A stretch of 64,000 nucleotides of DNA, taken from NCBI RefSeq assembly GCF_902498995.1, contig NZ_CABVLY010000002.1:124001-188000 (forward strand), in the 5' to 3' direction. The translations under genes and the position numbers were made by a program. Source of the DNA: Burkholderia anthina. Lineage in GTDB: Bacteria; Pseudomonadota; Gammaproteobacteria; Burkholderiales; Burkholderiaceae. Shown here one piece after another: positions 42,557-51,581 of the stretch. The notes beneath the pieces are model-generated. The model did not search any database and was not told the origin of the DNA. It worked only from the letters and a program-made list of their open reading frames with translations. Numbering within the stretch: the stretch's first letter is position 1; every line of letters starts with the position of its first letter.

Positions 42557-43049
42557 CCCGGCCGCATCGCGAGGCCCCGTCCCGTCACACGGTTGCGCTC
42601 GCAACCGCTTCTCGCCCACCATGCCCTTCATGGCGGCACATCCGCGCCGATCGGCATTCATGCCGGCTCTTGCGCCGAGCGATAAGTAAAACCGATCGAC
42701 CCGGTCAGAAATCCGACTTGGACGCCGCGCACGCCGCAGCGCACAATTTCGTCCATCGCAATCGAACGAAACCCTGATCCTTCGCAACCGAGTTTTCGTG
42801 GTGCCCGCGGCCATCGACGTGGCGTCGCCATGCGCTTGAATCAAAAGGAAAAGGCGCGCACGCCGTGCTTGAAATGCCTGCAACACACCTCCTTTTCGTG
42901 CGGTCTCCTGTTCCCGCACACCCCACCGCCCTCCGCCACGGCGCATGCCGCAAACCGGCGCCGCACGGCATGACGCGCGGCACGCCGCCTCCGACGCCGT
43001 AACCCGGCCGCAGCAACGCTCTTCGCCTGTCTCGCCCAAGGAAACCGAC
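42557..43049. other. 493-base intergenic region before the efflux operon
   Basis: No supportable gene. At 42590-42607 CGGTTGCG pairs with CGCAACCG around CT, a likely end of the polB transcript although no T-run follows. A larger inverted repeat AAAAGGA/TCCTTTT (42843-42849, 42890-42896) encloses a GGCG/CGCC stem (42853-42864). These could be a leader structure or operator of the efflux operon. An in-frame ATG at 42945 would extend the first efflux gene, but the extension is not conserved-looking. Confidence 0.45.
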
Positions 43050-45116
43050 GTGTCGCAAGCCACCGTCGCGCCGCTACGGCCGCGCGATCCATTCTCTATC
43101 GATCCGAGAAAGCTCCTTTTCTCGATCAGCACTTTTATCGCCGCCGCGCTTGTGCTGCTGATCTCGTTTACCGTCAGCTTTCCGCGCCCGTGGTGGGCGT
43201 TGCTGACCGTGTACGTGACCGCGCAGCCGATGGCCGGCGCATTTCGCCCGAAGGTCATCTACCGGCTCGCGGGCATCGCGACCGGCGCGGTGGTGACGGT
43301 CGTGGTCGCGCCCAACCTGCAGAACTCGCCGGCCCTGCTGGTGCTGTGTCTCGCGCTGTGGATCGGCTTCTGCATCTATCTCGCGGTGCTGGACCGCACG
43401 CCGCGCGCGTTCCTGTTCCAGATGGCCGCGTTCAGTTCGGCCGTGATCTGCTTCCCGTATCTCGACGATCCGACCAACATCTTCATCACCGCGGTGTCGC
43501 GCGTCGAGGAAATGACGGTGGCGATCCTGTGCGTGACGATCACGCACATGCTGCTGAAGCCCGCGAACAGCCGGCCGGTGATTCACGAGCGCGCGCTGTC
43601 GTTTCTGGGCGACGCGTGCCGCTGGACGGTCGACGCCTTCGGTACGCAGCACACACGGCTCGAACACGAGCATCGCCGCAAGCTCGCGGCCGACGTGACC
43701 GAGCTCGGGATGATCGCGACGACGCTGCCGTTCGACCAGCGCTTCGCGCTCGCGACGCGCGATACGGTCACCGCGCTGCAACACCGCCTCGCCGCGCTGC
43801 TGTCGATCGCATCGGCCGCCGCGAACCGGCTCGACCAGTTGCGCGCGCTGAACGCGGTCGATGCGGACACCGCCGCGCTGGTCGATGCCGTGGTCGAGGA
43901 TCTGAAGGCGTCGCAGGAAGTCGGCGAAGCGCTCGACGTCGGCCTCGCCGCGCGCTGCCGCACGCTGGCGGCCGAGCGCCTGCTCGATCCGACCTGGACG
44001 TCGCTGCTCGCCGCGAACCTGTTCGACCGCACCGCCGATTTCATCGACACGCTGCACGCCGCGCGCGGACTCGTGCGGACCTTCGCGGAAAGCGATGCCG
44101 AGCTGGAACGCCATCTGCCGCCCGTCGACGGCACGCAGCGCTTCCGGCTCGCGCGCGACCACGGGCTCGCGCTGCTCGCGGGCGCCGCGACAGCCACCGC
44201 GATCGTCATCTACTGCGCGGTGTGGATCCTGCTCGCGTGGCCAAACGGTTCGGCCACCGCCGCGTTCGCCGCGCTCGTCACCTGCTCGTTCGCGGCGCAG
44301 GACGATCCCGCGCCGGTGATCGGCCGCTACCTGATGTCGACGCTCGTCACCTTTCCGCTCGCCGCGCTGTATCTGTTCGTGATCCTGCCACGTGTCGACG
44401 GCGCCGGAATGCTGATCCTGACGCTCGCGCCGGCCTTCGTCTGGATGGGCTACATCCAGGCCGATCCCGCGCGCACCGCGCGCGCGCTTCCGATGTTCTC
44501 CTGCTTCATCGTCGCCATGGGCTTTCTCGATCGTTTCCAGGCCGACTTCGCGCTGTTCCTCAATACGGGGCTCGCACAGGTCGGCGGCATCGTCACGACG
44601 CTGGTCGTGACCAAACTCTTCCGCTCGGCCAGCACGCGCTGGACCGCGTACCGGATCGTGCGTCAGAACTGGGCCGATCTCGCGCAGATGGCCGACCCGC
44701 ACCGGCCGCTCGACGCGCCCGCGTGGACCGCGCGCGCGGTCGACCGGCTCGGCCAGGTGGCCGCGCGCATGGCATTCGCGAACCCGGGCGACGCGCTGCA
44801 TGCCGTCGACGGGCTGAGCGACCTGCGCATCGGCCGCAACATCATCCAGGTACGCGAAGGCCTCGACAAAGGCGATGCGCAGACGCGCATCGCGATCGAA
44901 GCCGCACTCGAAGCGGTGTCGAACCTGTACCGCGCACGCGCCGACGCGCATCACCCGATTCCGGCGACGGCGGCGCTGATGCGCACGCTGAACCGCGCGA
45001 TCAGCGCCGCCGCGCGCAACGCCACCGGCCGCGACGAGGCCACGCTGCTCGCGCTGGTCGGCATGCGCTGCAACCTGTTCCCGCATGTCCAACTCGTCGA
45101 AGGAGCGACGCGATGA
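43050..45116 (+). CDS. FUSC/AaeB-like inner-membrane efflux protein
   Basis: 688 residues. Fusaric-acid-resistance/AaeB-type transporter, which with a periplasmic adaptor exports aromatic carboxylic acids. Two clusters of membrane helices are seen: residues about 20-170 (SISTFIAAALVLLISFTVSF and following) and about 375-510 (GLALLAGAATATAIVIYCAV, YLMSTLVTFPLAALYLFVIL). A cytoplasmic helical region separates them and another follows the second cluster. The GTG at 43050 (SQATVAPLRPRDPF) has AAGGA upstream. Its stop overlaps the DUF1656 gene as ATGA. First gene of a four-gene efflux operon. Confidence 0.88.
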   Translation: MSQATVAPLRPRDPFSIDPRKLLFSISTFIAAALVLLISFTVSFPRPWWALLTVYVTAQPMAGAFRPKVIYRLAGIATGAVVTVVVAPNLQNSPALLVLCLALWIGFCIYLAVLDRTPRAFLFQMAAFSSAVICFPYLDDPTNIFITAVSRVEEMTVAILCVTITHMLLKPANSRPVIHERALSFLGDACRWTVDAFGTQHTRLEHEHRRKLAADVTELGMIATTLPFDQRFALATRDTVTALQHRLAALLSIASAAANRLDQLRALNAVDADTAALVDAVVEDLKASQEVGEALDVGLAARCRTLAAERLLDPTWTSLLAANLFDRTADFIDTLHAARGLVRTFAESDAELERHLPPVDGTQRFRLARDHGLALLAGAATATAIVIYCAVWILLAWPNGSATAAFAALVTCSFAAQDDPAPVIGRYLMSTLVTFPLAALYLFVILPRVDGAGMLILTLAPAFVWMGYIQADPARTARALPMFSCFIVAMGFLDRFQADFALFLNTGLAQVGGIVTTLVVTKLFRSASTRWTAYRIVRQNWADLAQMADPHRPLDAPAWTARAVDRLGQVAARMAFANPGDALHAVDGLSDLRIGRNIIQVREGLDKGDAQTRIAIEAALEAVSNLYRARADAHHPIPATAALMRTLNRAISAAARNATGRDEATLLALVGMRCNLFPHVQLVEGATR

Positions 45117-45337
45117 TCGAAGAGATCCACATTTTCGGCATCTACATGCCGTCCGCACTCGCATGGGCCGTCGTCGCGCTGGCCGTCACGTTCCTGCTGC
45201 GCGGCGTGCTGCTGCGCCTGCCGCTGCGCGTGCTGCTGTGGCAACCGGCACTCCTCGAGCTGGCGACGTTCTTCGTGCTGTGGTGGGGCATCGCCCGTCT
45301 CGCCGACGCCTGTTTCCCGTATCGCCTCCTTTCCTGA
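45113..45337 (+). CDS. DUF1656 small membrane protein (AaeX-like)
   Basis: 74 residues, a typical AaeX/DUF1656 protein found between FUSC transporters and their adaptors. It begins MIEEIHIFGIYMPSALAWAV, runs through a first helix (about 13-30), a basic turn (LLRLPLRVLLWQ) and a second helix (about 47-62). Its role in the pump is unknown. It overlaps the FUSC stop and ends two bases before the adaptor gene. Confidence 0.88.
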   Translation: MIEEIHIFGIYMPSALAWAVVALAVTFLLRGVLLRLPLRVLLWQPALLELATFFVLWWGIARLADACFPYRLLS

Positions 45338-45339
45338 CC

Positions 45340-46239
45340 ATGAAGCGAATCATCCCCCTGTTGCGCACCGTGCTGACGGTCGCGATCATCCTCGGCATCC
45401 TCGGCGCGATCTACGGGCTGTGGGTGCGCTACCAGATCGAGCCGCTCACGCGCGACGGCAAGGTGCGCGCCGACGTGGTGCCGATCGCGCCCGACGTGAG
45501 CGGCCTCGTCACCGACGTGCGCGTGCACGACAACCAGAAGGTCACGAAAGGCCAGGTCCTGCTCGTGATCGATCCGTCGCGCTACCGCATCGCGCTCGAA
45601 CAGGCCGATGCGAACGTCGCAAGCGAACAGGCCGAACTCGACGAAGCGGTGCGCGAAGACCGCCGCAATCGCGCGATGCCGGATGTGGTCGCCGAAGAAT
45701 CGACGCAGCAGGGCACGACGCGCGTCGAGAAACTGCGCGCCGCGCTCGCGCAGGCGCACTCCGCACGCGATCTTGCCGCGCTGAACCTGGCGCGCACGCT
45801 GGTGCGCGCGCCGATCGACGGCACCGTGACCAACGTCGGGCTGCTGCCGGGCGTCTACCTGAACGCCGGCAAGGGCGCGATGGCGCTGGTGAACGACGCG
45901 TCGCTGCGCGTCGAAGGCTACTTCGAGGAAACCAAGCTGCCGGCCATTCATGTCGGCGATCCGGCCAGCATCTACCTGATGGGTGTCGCAACCGAGATCC
46001 GCGGCCACGTGCAGAGCATCGCCGGCGGCGTCGAGGACCGCGAGCGGGCGGGCGGCGATGCGCAGCTCGCGAACGTGAACCCGGCGTTCACGTGGGTGCG
46101 GCTCGCGCAACGCATCCCGGTGCGCGTCGCGATCGATTCGGTGCCGCCCGGCGTGCGGCTCGTGCCGGGGCAGACCGCGTCGGTCGAGATTCATGCGCGG
46201 GCCGGCGACGTGACGGTACGCAGGAGCCTGCCATGGTGA
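45340..46239 (+). CDS. Periplasmic adaptor (membrane fusion) protein, HlyD/AaeA-like
   Basis: 299 residues. Bridges the FUSC inner-membrane pump to the outer-membrane channel. A single N-terminal helix (residues about 7-27) precedes a biotinyl-lipoyl half DVVPIAPDVSGLVTDVRVHD NQKVTKGQ (two adjoining parts), a coiled-coil hairpin (residues about 80-140) and the second half LVRAPIDGTVTNVGLLPGVY. A beta-barrel and membrane-proximal domain follow (LRVEGYFEETKLPAIHVGDP). The start ATG at 45340 abuts the previous stop. The end overlaps the channel gene by 7 bases. Confidence 0.92.
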   Translation: MKRIIPLLRTVLTVAIILGILGAIYGLWVRYQIEPLTRDGKVRADVVPIAPDVSGLVTDVRVHDNQKVTKGQVLLVIDPSRYRIALEQADANVASEQAELDEAVREDRRNRAMPDVVAEESTQQGTTRVEKLRAALAQAHSARDLAALNLARTLVRAPIDGTVTNVGLLPGVYLNAGKGAMALVNDASLRVEGYFEETKLPAIHVGDPASIYLMGVATEIRGHVQSIAGGVEDRERAGGDAQLANVNPAFTWVRLAQRIPVRVAIDSVPPGVRLVPGQTASVEIHARAGDVTVRRSLPW

Positions 46240-47645
46240 GCCTGCGCACGACCGCCCTCGCGGCGCTGTGCATCGCGCTCGCCGCGTGCGCGGAGGTCGG
46301 CCCCGACTATCGCGTTCCGTCGAACGCGCTCGTGAACGCACCGGCCGCGAACGGCGCGTTCGTTGCGGGCGCATCGATTGCGTCGGCCGATCCGCTGCCC
46401 GATCACTGGTGGCGGCTCTATACCGATCCGGTGCTCGACGGGCTCATCGAAAAGGCGCTGGCGAGCAACGTCGACCTGCGCGCCGCGCAGGCGAACCTCG
46501 AACGCAGCAACGCACTGCTTGCGGCGACGCGCACGGCGCGCGAGCCGAGCGTCGGCGTCGACGCGTCGACGAACTACACGCAGCAGTCGGCGGCCTCGGT
46601 GCTGTCGCACGTCGAGCCGCCGCGTCACGAGATCTACAACATGGGGCTCACGATGAGCTACGACCTCGACCTGTTCGGCGGCATCCGGCGCGGGATCGAG
46701 GCGGCGTCCGCCGACAACGAGGCCGTCGCCGCGGCGCGCGATCTCGTGCGCGTGAACGTCGCCGCCGAAGTGACGCGCGCGTATTCGGACCTGTGCAATG
46801 CCGGCAACCAGATCGACGTGCTGCAGCGTTCCATCGCAGTCCAGCAGCAGCGCCTCGCGCTGACGCGCCAGCTGATCGCGAACGGCCGCGCGCCGACGTT
46901 CGAGCAGCAGCGCGACCAGGGCGGCATCGAGAACAGCCGCGCGCAGCTCGCGCCGTTGCAGGCGCGCCGGCTGAACGCGGCGTTCCGTCTCGCGACGCTG
47001 TCCGGGCAGCCGCCGGAAAACTACGATCGCACGCTGCTGACGTGCAGCACGCCGCTGCGACTGTCGAAACCGCTTCCAGCCGGCGACGGGCGCGCGCTGC
47101 TGAAACGCCGCCCCGACGTGCGTGCGGCCGAGCGCCGGCTCGCGGCATCGACGGCGCGCATCGGCGTCGAAACGGCCGCGCTCTATCCGGACATCAAGCT
47201 CGGCGCGAGCATCGGCTCGACCGGCGGCGCCGCCGCGTTCTTCACGCCGCTGACGAACCGCTTCGCGGTCGGCCCGATGGTCACGTGGGATCTGCATCGC
47301 AGCACGATCCGCGACCGCATCGAAGCCGCACATGCCGACAGCCGCGCGAGCCTTGCCCATTTCGACGCGACCGTGCTCACCGCGCTGCGCGAAACCGAAA
47401 CGTCGCTCGATACCTACGCGGGTGCGCTCGACCGGTTGCAACGCCTCGAGGCGTCGCGCGACGCGGCGCGCGACGTGATGAACCGCACCGACGAGCTGCG
47501 GCGCGGCGGCCGGGTCGGCGGGCTGGCGGCGCTCGATGCGCAGCGCACGTGGCTGGCCGCTGAAACGGCCGTCGCCGCCGCGCGGCAGGACGTGAACAAC
47601 GACCAGATCTCGACGTTCCTGGCGCTCGGAGGCGGCTGGCGATGA
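46233..47645 (+). CDS. Outer-membrane efflux channel lipoprotein (OprM/NodT type)
   Basis: 470 residues. TolC-like channel that completes the tripartite pump. The signal peptide ends in the lipobox IALAAC, and the mature start has the usual VGPDYRVPS. Two repeats of the outer-membrane efflux domain are seen: DHWWRLYTDPVLDGLIEKAL at the start, SYDLDLFGGIRRGIEAASAD in the first half and TWDLHRSTIRDRIEAAHADS in the second. The ATG at 46233 with AGGAG upstream overlaps the adaptor gene. The stop overlaps the LysR gene start as ATGA. Confidence 0.93.
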   Translation: MVSLRTTALAALCIALAACAEVGPDYRVPSNALVNAPAANGAFVAGASIASADPLPDHWWRLYTDPVLDGLIEKALASNVDLRAAQANLERSNALLAATRTAREPSVGVDASTNYTQQSAASVLSHVEPPRHEIYNMGLTMSYDLDLFGGIRRGIEAASADNEAVAAARDLVRVNVAAEVTRAYSDLCNAGNQIDVLQRSIAVQQQRLALTRQLIANGRAPTFEQQRDQGGIENSRAQLAPLQARRLNAAFRLATLSGQPPENYDRTLLTCSTPLRLSKPLPAGDGRALLKRRPDVRAAERRLAASTARIGVETAALYPDIKLGASIGSTGGAAAFFTPLTNRFAVGPMVTWDLHRSTIRDRIEAAHADSRASLAHFDATVLTALRETETSLDTYAGALDRLQRLEASRDAARDVMNRTDELRRGGRVGGLAALDAQRTWLAAETAVAAARQDVNNDQISTFLALGGGWR

Positions 47646-48784
47646 GCATGTCCGACGACCTGACGATCGAACGCGATACCGCGCTCGCGCCGGTAGCGGC
47701 AACCACGCCCGACACCGGCGTTGCCGCGCGCGCCGACGTCTTCCCGCGCACCGCGCGAGCGCGGCCCGCCGCGTCGCAACCAGCGCATAATGTCGCCATG
47801 CCCGACCCACGCGACCCGCGACTCAATCCGCGCAAGATGAAGTTCACCCAACGCAGCCCCCTGCTTCGCAACATCAGCTATCTGCTGGCGATCGACGAGC
47901 ACCGCAACTTCACGCGGGCCGCCGAAGCGCTCAGCGTGTCGCAGTCGGCGTTGTCGCAGAAGGTGCGCCAGCTCGAGGACGAACTCGGCGCGCAACTGTT
48001 CGACCGCAGCGGGCGCATGGTCCAGCTCACCGATTTCGGCAGCGTCTACCTCGAATATGCGCGCCGCGCGCACAACGACCTGCTGACCGCGCAGCGCGCG
48101 CTGCACGACGTGCACGACCTGTCGCGCGGGCAACTGCGGATCGGCTTCACGCCGACCTTCACCGAATATCTCGTCGCACCTGTGATCGAGCAGTTCCACG
48201 AGCGCTATCCAGGCATCGTGATCGAGATCACCGAGATGTCGCTCGATGCGGTGGAAACCGCGCTGGGCGACGATCAGGTCGATCTCGCGTTCGGCTTCGT
48301 CGACGTGCGCTCCGACGAAATCGAGGCCGAGGCGCTGTTTCCCGAACAACTGATGCTCGTGGTCGGCCGCACCCATCCGCTGACCGCGCAGCGCGAGCCC
48401 GTCACGCCGACGCAGCTCGCCGGCACGCCGCTCGCGCTGCTGACGACGAGCTTCGTGTCGCGCTTCTATGTCGACAGCTATTTCCAGTCGTACGCCATGC
48501 AGCCCGACGTCGCGCTGCAGGCGAATTCGATCAGCGCGGTGCTGAAGATCGTGAGCCGCGGCAAGATCGCGACGATCCTGCCCGGCACGATCGAGTTCGA
48601 GCATCGCGACCTGCAGTACGTGCCGCTCGATCCGCCGTTTCCGGTCCGCACGGTCGCGCTGCTGCGTCGCAAGGGCGCGTATCGCACCGTCGCGTCGACC
48701 GCGTTCGCGGCGCTGGTGCGCGAGATGCTCGAACATGGCAGCCTGGCGTCGCTGCGCACGCTGACGCCACGCGATAACGCGTGA
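47642..48784 (+). CDS. LysR-family regulator of the efflux operon (CynR-like)
   Basis: 380 residues from the ATG at 47642, which has GGAGG upstream and overlaps the channel-gene stop. That start gives about 65 residues of disordered leader (ERDTALAPVAATTPDTGVAA and beyond) before the conserved HTH: LLAIDEHRNFTRAAEALSVS, then QSALSQKVRQLEDELG. Alternative starts at 47798 or 47837 give normal LysR lengths of 328 or 315 residues but have no ribosome-binding site. The effector domain (LRIGFTPTFTEYLVAPVIEQ) resembles CynR/CbbR types. Being the fifth gene of the operon suggests feedback control; aromatic acids are plausible effectors by analogy with AaeR. Confidence 0.85.
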   Translation: MSMSDDLTIERDTALAPVAATTPDTGVAARADVFPRTARARPAASQPAHNVAMPDPRDPRLNPRKMKFTQRSPLLRNISYLLAIDEHRNFTRAAEALSVSQSALSQKVRQLEDELGAQLFDRSGRMVQLTDFGSVYLEYARRAHNDLLTAQRALHDVHDLSRGQLRIGFTPTFTEYLVAPVIEQFHERYPGIVIEITEMSLDAVETALGDDQVDLAFGFVDVRSDEIEAEALFPEQLMLVVGRTHPLTAQREPVTPTQLAGTPLALLTTSFVSRFYVDSYFQSYAMQPDVALQANSISAVLKIVSRGKIATILPGTIEFEHRDLQYVPLDPPFPVRTVALLRRKGAYRTVASTAFAALVREMLEHGSLASLRTLTPRDNA

Positions 48785-49161
48785 CCTCCACTTCGTCGCC
48801 CGACGGGCGGCGAATCCCGCACGAATCATCCAGCCGGCCCGACGCCGCGCCCGCATGACGGGCGCGGCGATCGTACGCATGCACGCGTCCTGGTAATTTT
48901 GGATTCCGTATTTTCAATCCTGCATTGATGCAATAACTTTCATCGATCGACAATCGATTTGCCTTATCGACCGGATCGGAAATTCGCCTTGGACACGATC
49001 AGGGTTTTCCTTCATCCTTTCGTCATCGATTCAAGGTAATCCGGCCGCGCCGAATCCCGACGCGGCGGGCGCCAGCGCCCCGGCCGCACGATCTTTCCGC
49101 GATACGCCGACATACCGAATCGAACAGGAAAAATACCTTATATATATTATCGGAATCCTAA
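48785..49161. other. 377-base intergenic region with AT-rich promoter of the 49162 gene
   Basis: No gene seen. The left half holds a terminator-like hairpin. The right half (48890-49161) is AT-rich, with a small TGCAT/ATGCA inverted repeat (48921-48932 area), a GATCGAC/ATCGAT-rich stretch and a TATATATTAT at 49141-49150 immediately before the next gene's GGAA and ATG. The TATATATTAT is too close to the ATG to be its -10 with a normal leader, unless the leader is very short. Confidence 0.45.
48843..48869 (+). terminator. Strong GC hairpin after the efflux/LysR operon
   Basis: CGCCGCGCCCG (48843-48853) pairs perfectly with CGGGCGCGGCG (48859-48869) around CATGA. No T-run follows, so it is a stable stem that may end or protect the operon mRNA rather than a classic intrinsic terminator. 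Confidence 0.5.
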
Positions 49162-49455
49162 ATGTTCAAGTTTGTCACAACACCTGTCGCCGCCGTTCTC
49201 ATTGCATTTTCCGGCGTCGCCGCAGCCGCCAGCGCATACGCGCAACAGCAGCAACAACAACCGGCATCGCAAGCAGCCGCCCCCGTCTACACCGCGCAAC
49301 TCGCCGCCCGCTCGAACGACGTCGGCAATGCGCGCGCCGCCGCCGCGACGAAGGCCGTCGTCCCGCTTCGCCCTGCGCCGGCCGGCCGCCAGCGCGCCGC
49401 GGACGCCGACTGCGTCGGCCCCGTGAGCTTCTGCAACGTCTACTTCGGCAGCTGA
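49162..49455 (+). CDS. Small secreted hypothetical protein, 97 residues
   Basis: ATG at 49162 with GGAA ten bases upstream. The N-terminus MFKFVTTPVAAVLIAFSGVA ending in AYA-Q is a Sec signal peptide. The mature part starts with a Gln/Ala run (QQQQQQPASQAAAP), is low-complexity and basic in the middle, and ends in DADCVGPVSFCNVYFGS with two cysteines spaced seven apart, probably a disulfide. No domain recognised. It precedes the LysR gene at 49492 by 36 bases in the same direction. Confidence 0.65.
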   Translation: MFKFVTTPVAAVLIAFSGVAAAASAYAQQQQQQPASQAAAPVYTAQLAARSNDVGNARAAAATKAVVPLRPAPAGRQRAADADCVGPVSFCNVYFGS

Positions 49456-49491
49456 TCGCACCGCCTCCAACGCCCAGCTACAGGAATCGTC

Positions 49492-50475
49492 GTGAACCAT
49501 CTGTTCAGTGCGATGCGGGTCTTTCTCAAGGTTGCAGACACGCATCATTTCTCTCATGCCGCGCACCAGCTGAATCTCTCGCCGTCGCTGGTCACGCGTT
49601 ACGTCGGCGATCTCGAAGCGCACCTGGGCGTGAAACTGCTGCAACGCTCGACGCGCAAGACGGTACTGACCGAAGTTGGCGTCCGCTATGCGGAAGGGTG
49701 CCGCGCGCTGCTGATGGATCTGTCCGAAGTCGAGTCGCGCGCCACGCAGGCATCGAGCCAGATTGCCGGCGACCTGAACGTCGTCGTGCTCCACAGCCTG
49801 ATGTCGGCGGAGCTCGCCGGACTGTTCGCCGAATACCAGTCGCGTCATCCGGACGTGTCGCTGCACATCACGCTGACCGAATCGGAAGTGGATCTGCTCG
49901 GCGGCAGCTTCGACGCCGGCATCGTCGCCGACTCGATGATCACGTCGATGTCCGTCGTGTCGCGCACGCTGGTGCATGCACCGCTCGTCGCGGTCGCATC
50001 CCCCGGCTACCTGCTCGAAGCGGCGGCACCGCAGCGGCCGGCCGACCTCGACGGCCACCGGATCGTCGGTCTTTCGGCCGGCCCGAGAACCTGCCGATGG
50101 GCCGGCCCGAACGGCACGCTCGATGCGATCCAGCTCGATGCGCCGCTCACCGTGAACAGCGCATTGATGCAGCGCCAGCTCGCGCTGGCCGGCGGCGGCA
50201 TCGCGCTGCTGCCCGAATACGCGGTCGCCAGCGACCTGCGCATCGGCACGCTGACGCGCGTGCTCGGCGACTACCGGATCGTGAACGACGGCGTGACCGT
50301 GTCGCTCGTGTACCCGGGCCGCGAGTTCCTGCCCGGCAAGGTGCGCGCGTTCGTCGACCTCGCGGCCGAACGATTCAGGCTGCCGTCGATCGGCGCGCCG
50401 CGTGCCGCCGGCACGCTCAACGCGAACCGCATGCCCGACACGAGGGTCGCCGATGCGGCGATTGCCGATGCGTGA
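49492..50475 (+). CDS. LysR-family transcriptional regulator
   Basis: 327 residues from a GTG at 49492 with CAGGAA upstream. N-terminal HTH: AMRVFLKVADTHHFSHAAHQ then LNLSPSLVTRYVGDLEAHLG, of the subgroup that usually starts with an M-x-x-F-V-x-V-x-E-like pattern. A substrate-binding domain follows (LNVVVLHSLMSAELAGLFAE, and ALAGGGIALLPEYAVASDLR). The C-terminal 25 residues are an Ala/Asp/Arg-rich extension. No divergent gene is present; possible targets are the flanking small exported proteins. The ligand is unknown. Confidence 0.85.
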   Translation: MNHLFSAMRVFLKVADTHHFSHAAHQLNLSPSLVTRYVGDLEAHLGVKLLQRSTRKTVLTEVGVRYAEGCRALLMDLSEVESRATQASSQIAGDLNVVVLHSLMSAELAGLFAEYQSRHPDVSLHITLTESEVDLLGGSFDAGIVADSMITSMSVVSRTLVHAPLVAVASPGYLLEAAAPQRPADLDGHRIVGLSAGPRTCRWAGPNGTLDAIQLDAPLTVNSALMQRQLALAGGGIALLPEYAVASDLRIGTLTRVLGDYRIVNDGVTVSLVYPGREFLPGKVRAFVDLAAERFRLPSIGAPRAAGTLNANRMPDTRVADAAIADA

Positions 50476-50628
50476 ACGTCGCGTCGCGCGTCGCCCACTT
50501 TCACTCGATCTGGAACAGAGCTCGCCAGGATTGGCCGTATATCCCGGCGATCCGGGTTCCTAAACTTGTCACGTCGGTTCAGGCCATCGCACTCGCGCCG
50601 AACCGCAACGAAACCTTCTGAGGAAATC

Positions 50629-50952
50629 GTGAAATCCATCATCGTCACCATCGCCACTGTCGCCGCTACCGCTACCGTCCTGCTCGCCGCACCGACCGCG
50701 TCCTACGCGCAGTCGTCGCACTCGACGCTCACGCGCGCACAGGTTCGCCAGGAACTGCTCGACCTCGAATCGGTCGGCTACGATCCGGCAACCGGCGAGA
50801 GCGACAACTATCCGGACGACCTGATCGCCGCCCAGGAACGCCTGGCCGCGAAACGCGTCGCGGAGCACAAGAGCAGCGAAGCCGCATATGGCCCGAGCGG
50901 CGCACCGGGCACGTCTTCGGGCGCACCGGCCGTCGCCGCGGTGAAGCGATAA
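50629..50952 (+). CDS. DUF4148 exported protein
   Basis: 107 residues from a GTG at 50629 with TGAGGAAA upstream. A Sec signal peptide (VKSIIVTIATVAATATVLLA to SYA-Q) is followed by the DUF4148 pattern TLTRAQVRQELLDLESVGYD and DNYPDDLIAAQERLAAKRVA. DUF4148 proteins are small periplasmic proteins very common in Burkholderia; function unknown. The C-terminal tail is Gly/Ser/Ala-rich. A GGCAAGC/GCTTGCC hairpin follows at 50971-50987. Confidence 0.85.
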   Translation: MKSIIVTIATVAATATVLLAAPTASYAQSSHSTLTRAQVRQELLDLESVGYDPATGESDNYPDDLIAAQERLAAKRVAEHKSSEAAYGPSGAPGTSSGAPAVAAVKR

Positions 50953-50999
50953 CGCGCCGCCGGGCGCCGCGGCAAGCATCGCTTGCCGGGCCGAACCGC

Positions 51000-51485
51000 A
51001 CGACGCTCGTCACGCCGTTCGAAATCGAGGAATTCCCGAAATACATCTCGGCGCTCGACCTGATCCAGCGCGCGGTCACGCGGCTCGCGGCCACGCAGCG
51101 CTCCGATGCCGACCTCGCGAAGATCCGCAAGGCCGACGACGTCTACATGGAAGCCGTCGCGAGCGGCGACTTCCAGGCGATGTCGGAGACCAACAAGGCG
51201 CTGCACATGGCGATCGCGCACGCCGCGAACAATCCGTACTTCATCGGCTACTACGAGCGGCTGCTCGGCGAAGGCCAGCGCCTGCTGCATCTGCATTTCG
51301 ATTTCACGGTGAGTTCGCCGACGGCGGCCAAGCTCGGCCGCGACCACGACGAACTGATCGACGCGATCGCGCGGCGCGATGCCGATGCGGCCGAGCGGGC
51401 CGCGCACGAACACACGATGCTGTTCCAGAAGCGCTTCCTCGACTACATGAAGCAGAACATGACGGAATCGATGGCGGTGCTGTAA
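51000..51485 (+). pseudogene. Remnant of a GntR/FadR-type regulator (FCD domain only)
   Basis: The frame reads TTLVTPFEIEEFPKYISALD, then LIQRAVTRLAATQRSDADLA, through the ATG at 51147 (EAVASGDFQAMSETNKALHM, then AIAHAANNPYFIGYYERLLG) to the stop at 51485. This is the ligand-binding FCD domain of the FadR subfamily, with metal-ligand-like residues in NKALHMAIAHAANN and the HDELIDAIARRDADAAERAA helix. The winged-helix DNA-binding half is missing: only 47 bases separate the frame from the DUF4148 stop, and no suitable start precedes it. Translation from 51147 would give a 112-residue piece. I read it as a decayed gene. Confidence 0.65.
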
Positions 51486-51581
51486 CGCAGCCGCATCGGT
51501 GCACCGCGGGCCGGCACGCGCGCCCGCCCGGCTAGAATACCGGCCTGCCGCGCCATCCGCCGCGGCCGGAGGATATTCATC

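Noticed and set aside
40037..43258. 1073-codon minus-strand frame antisense to polB
   Set aside because: polB motifs on the + strand are complete; the antisense product is Arg/Val/Glu-rich without family similarity.
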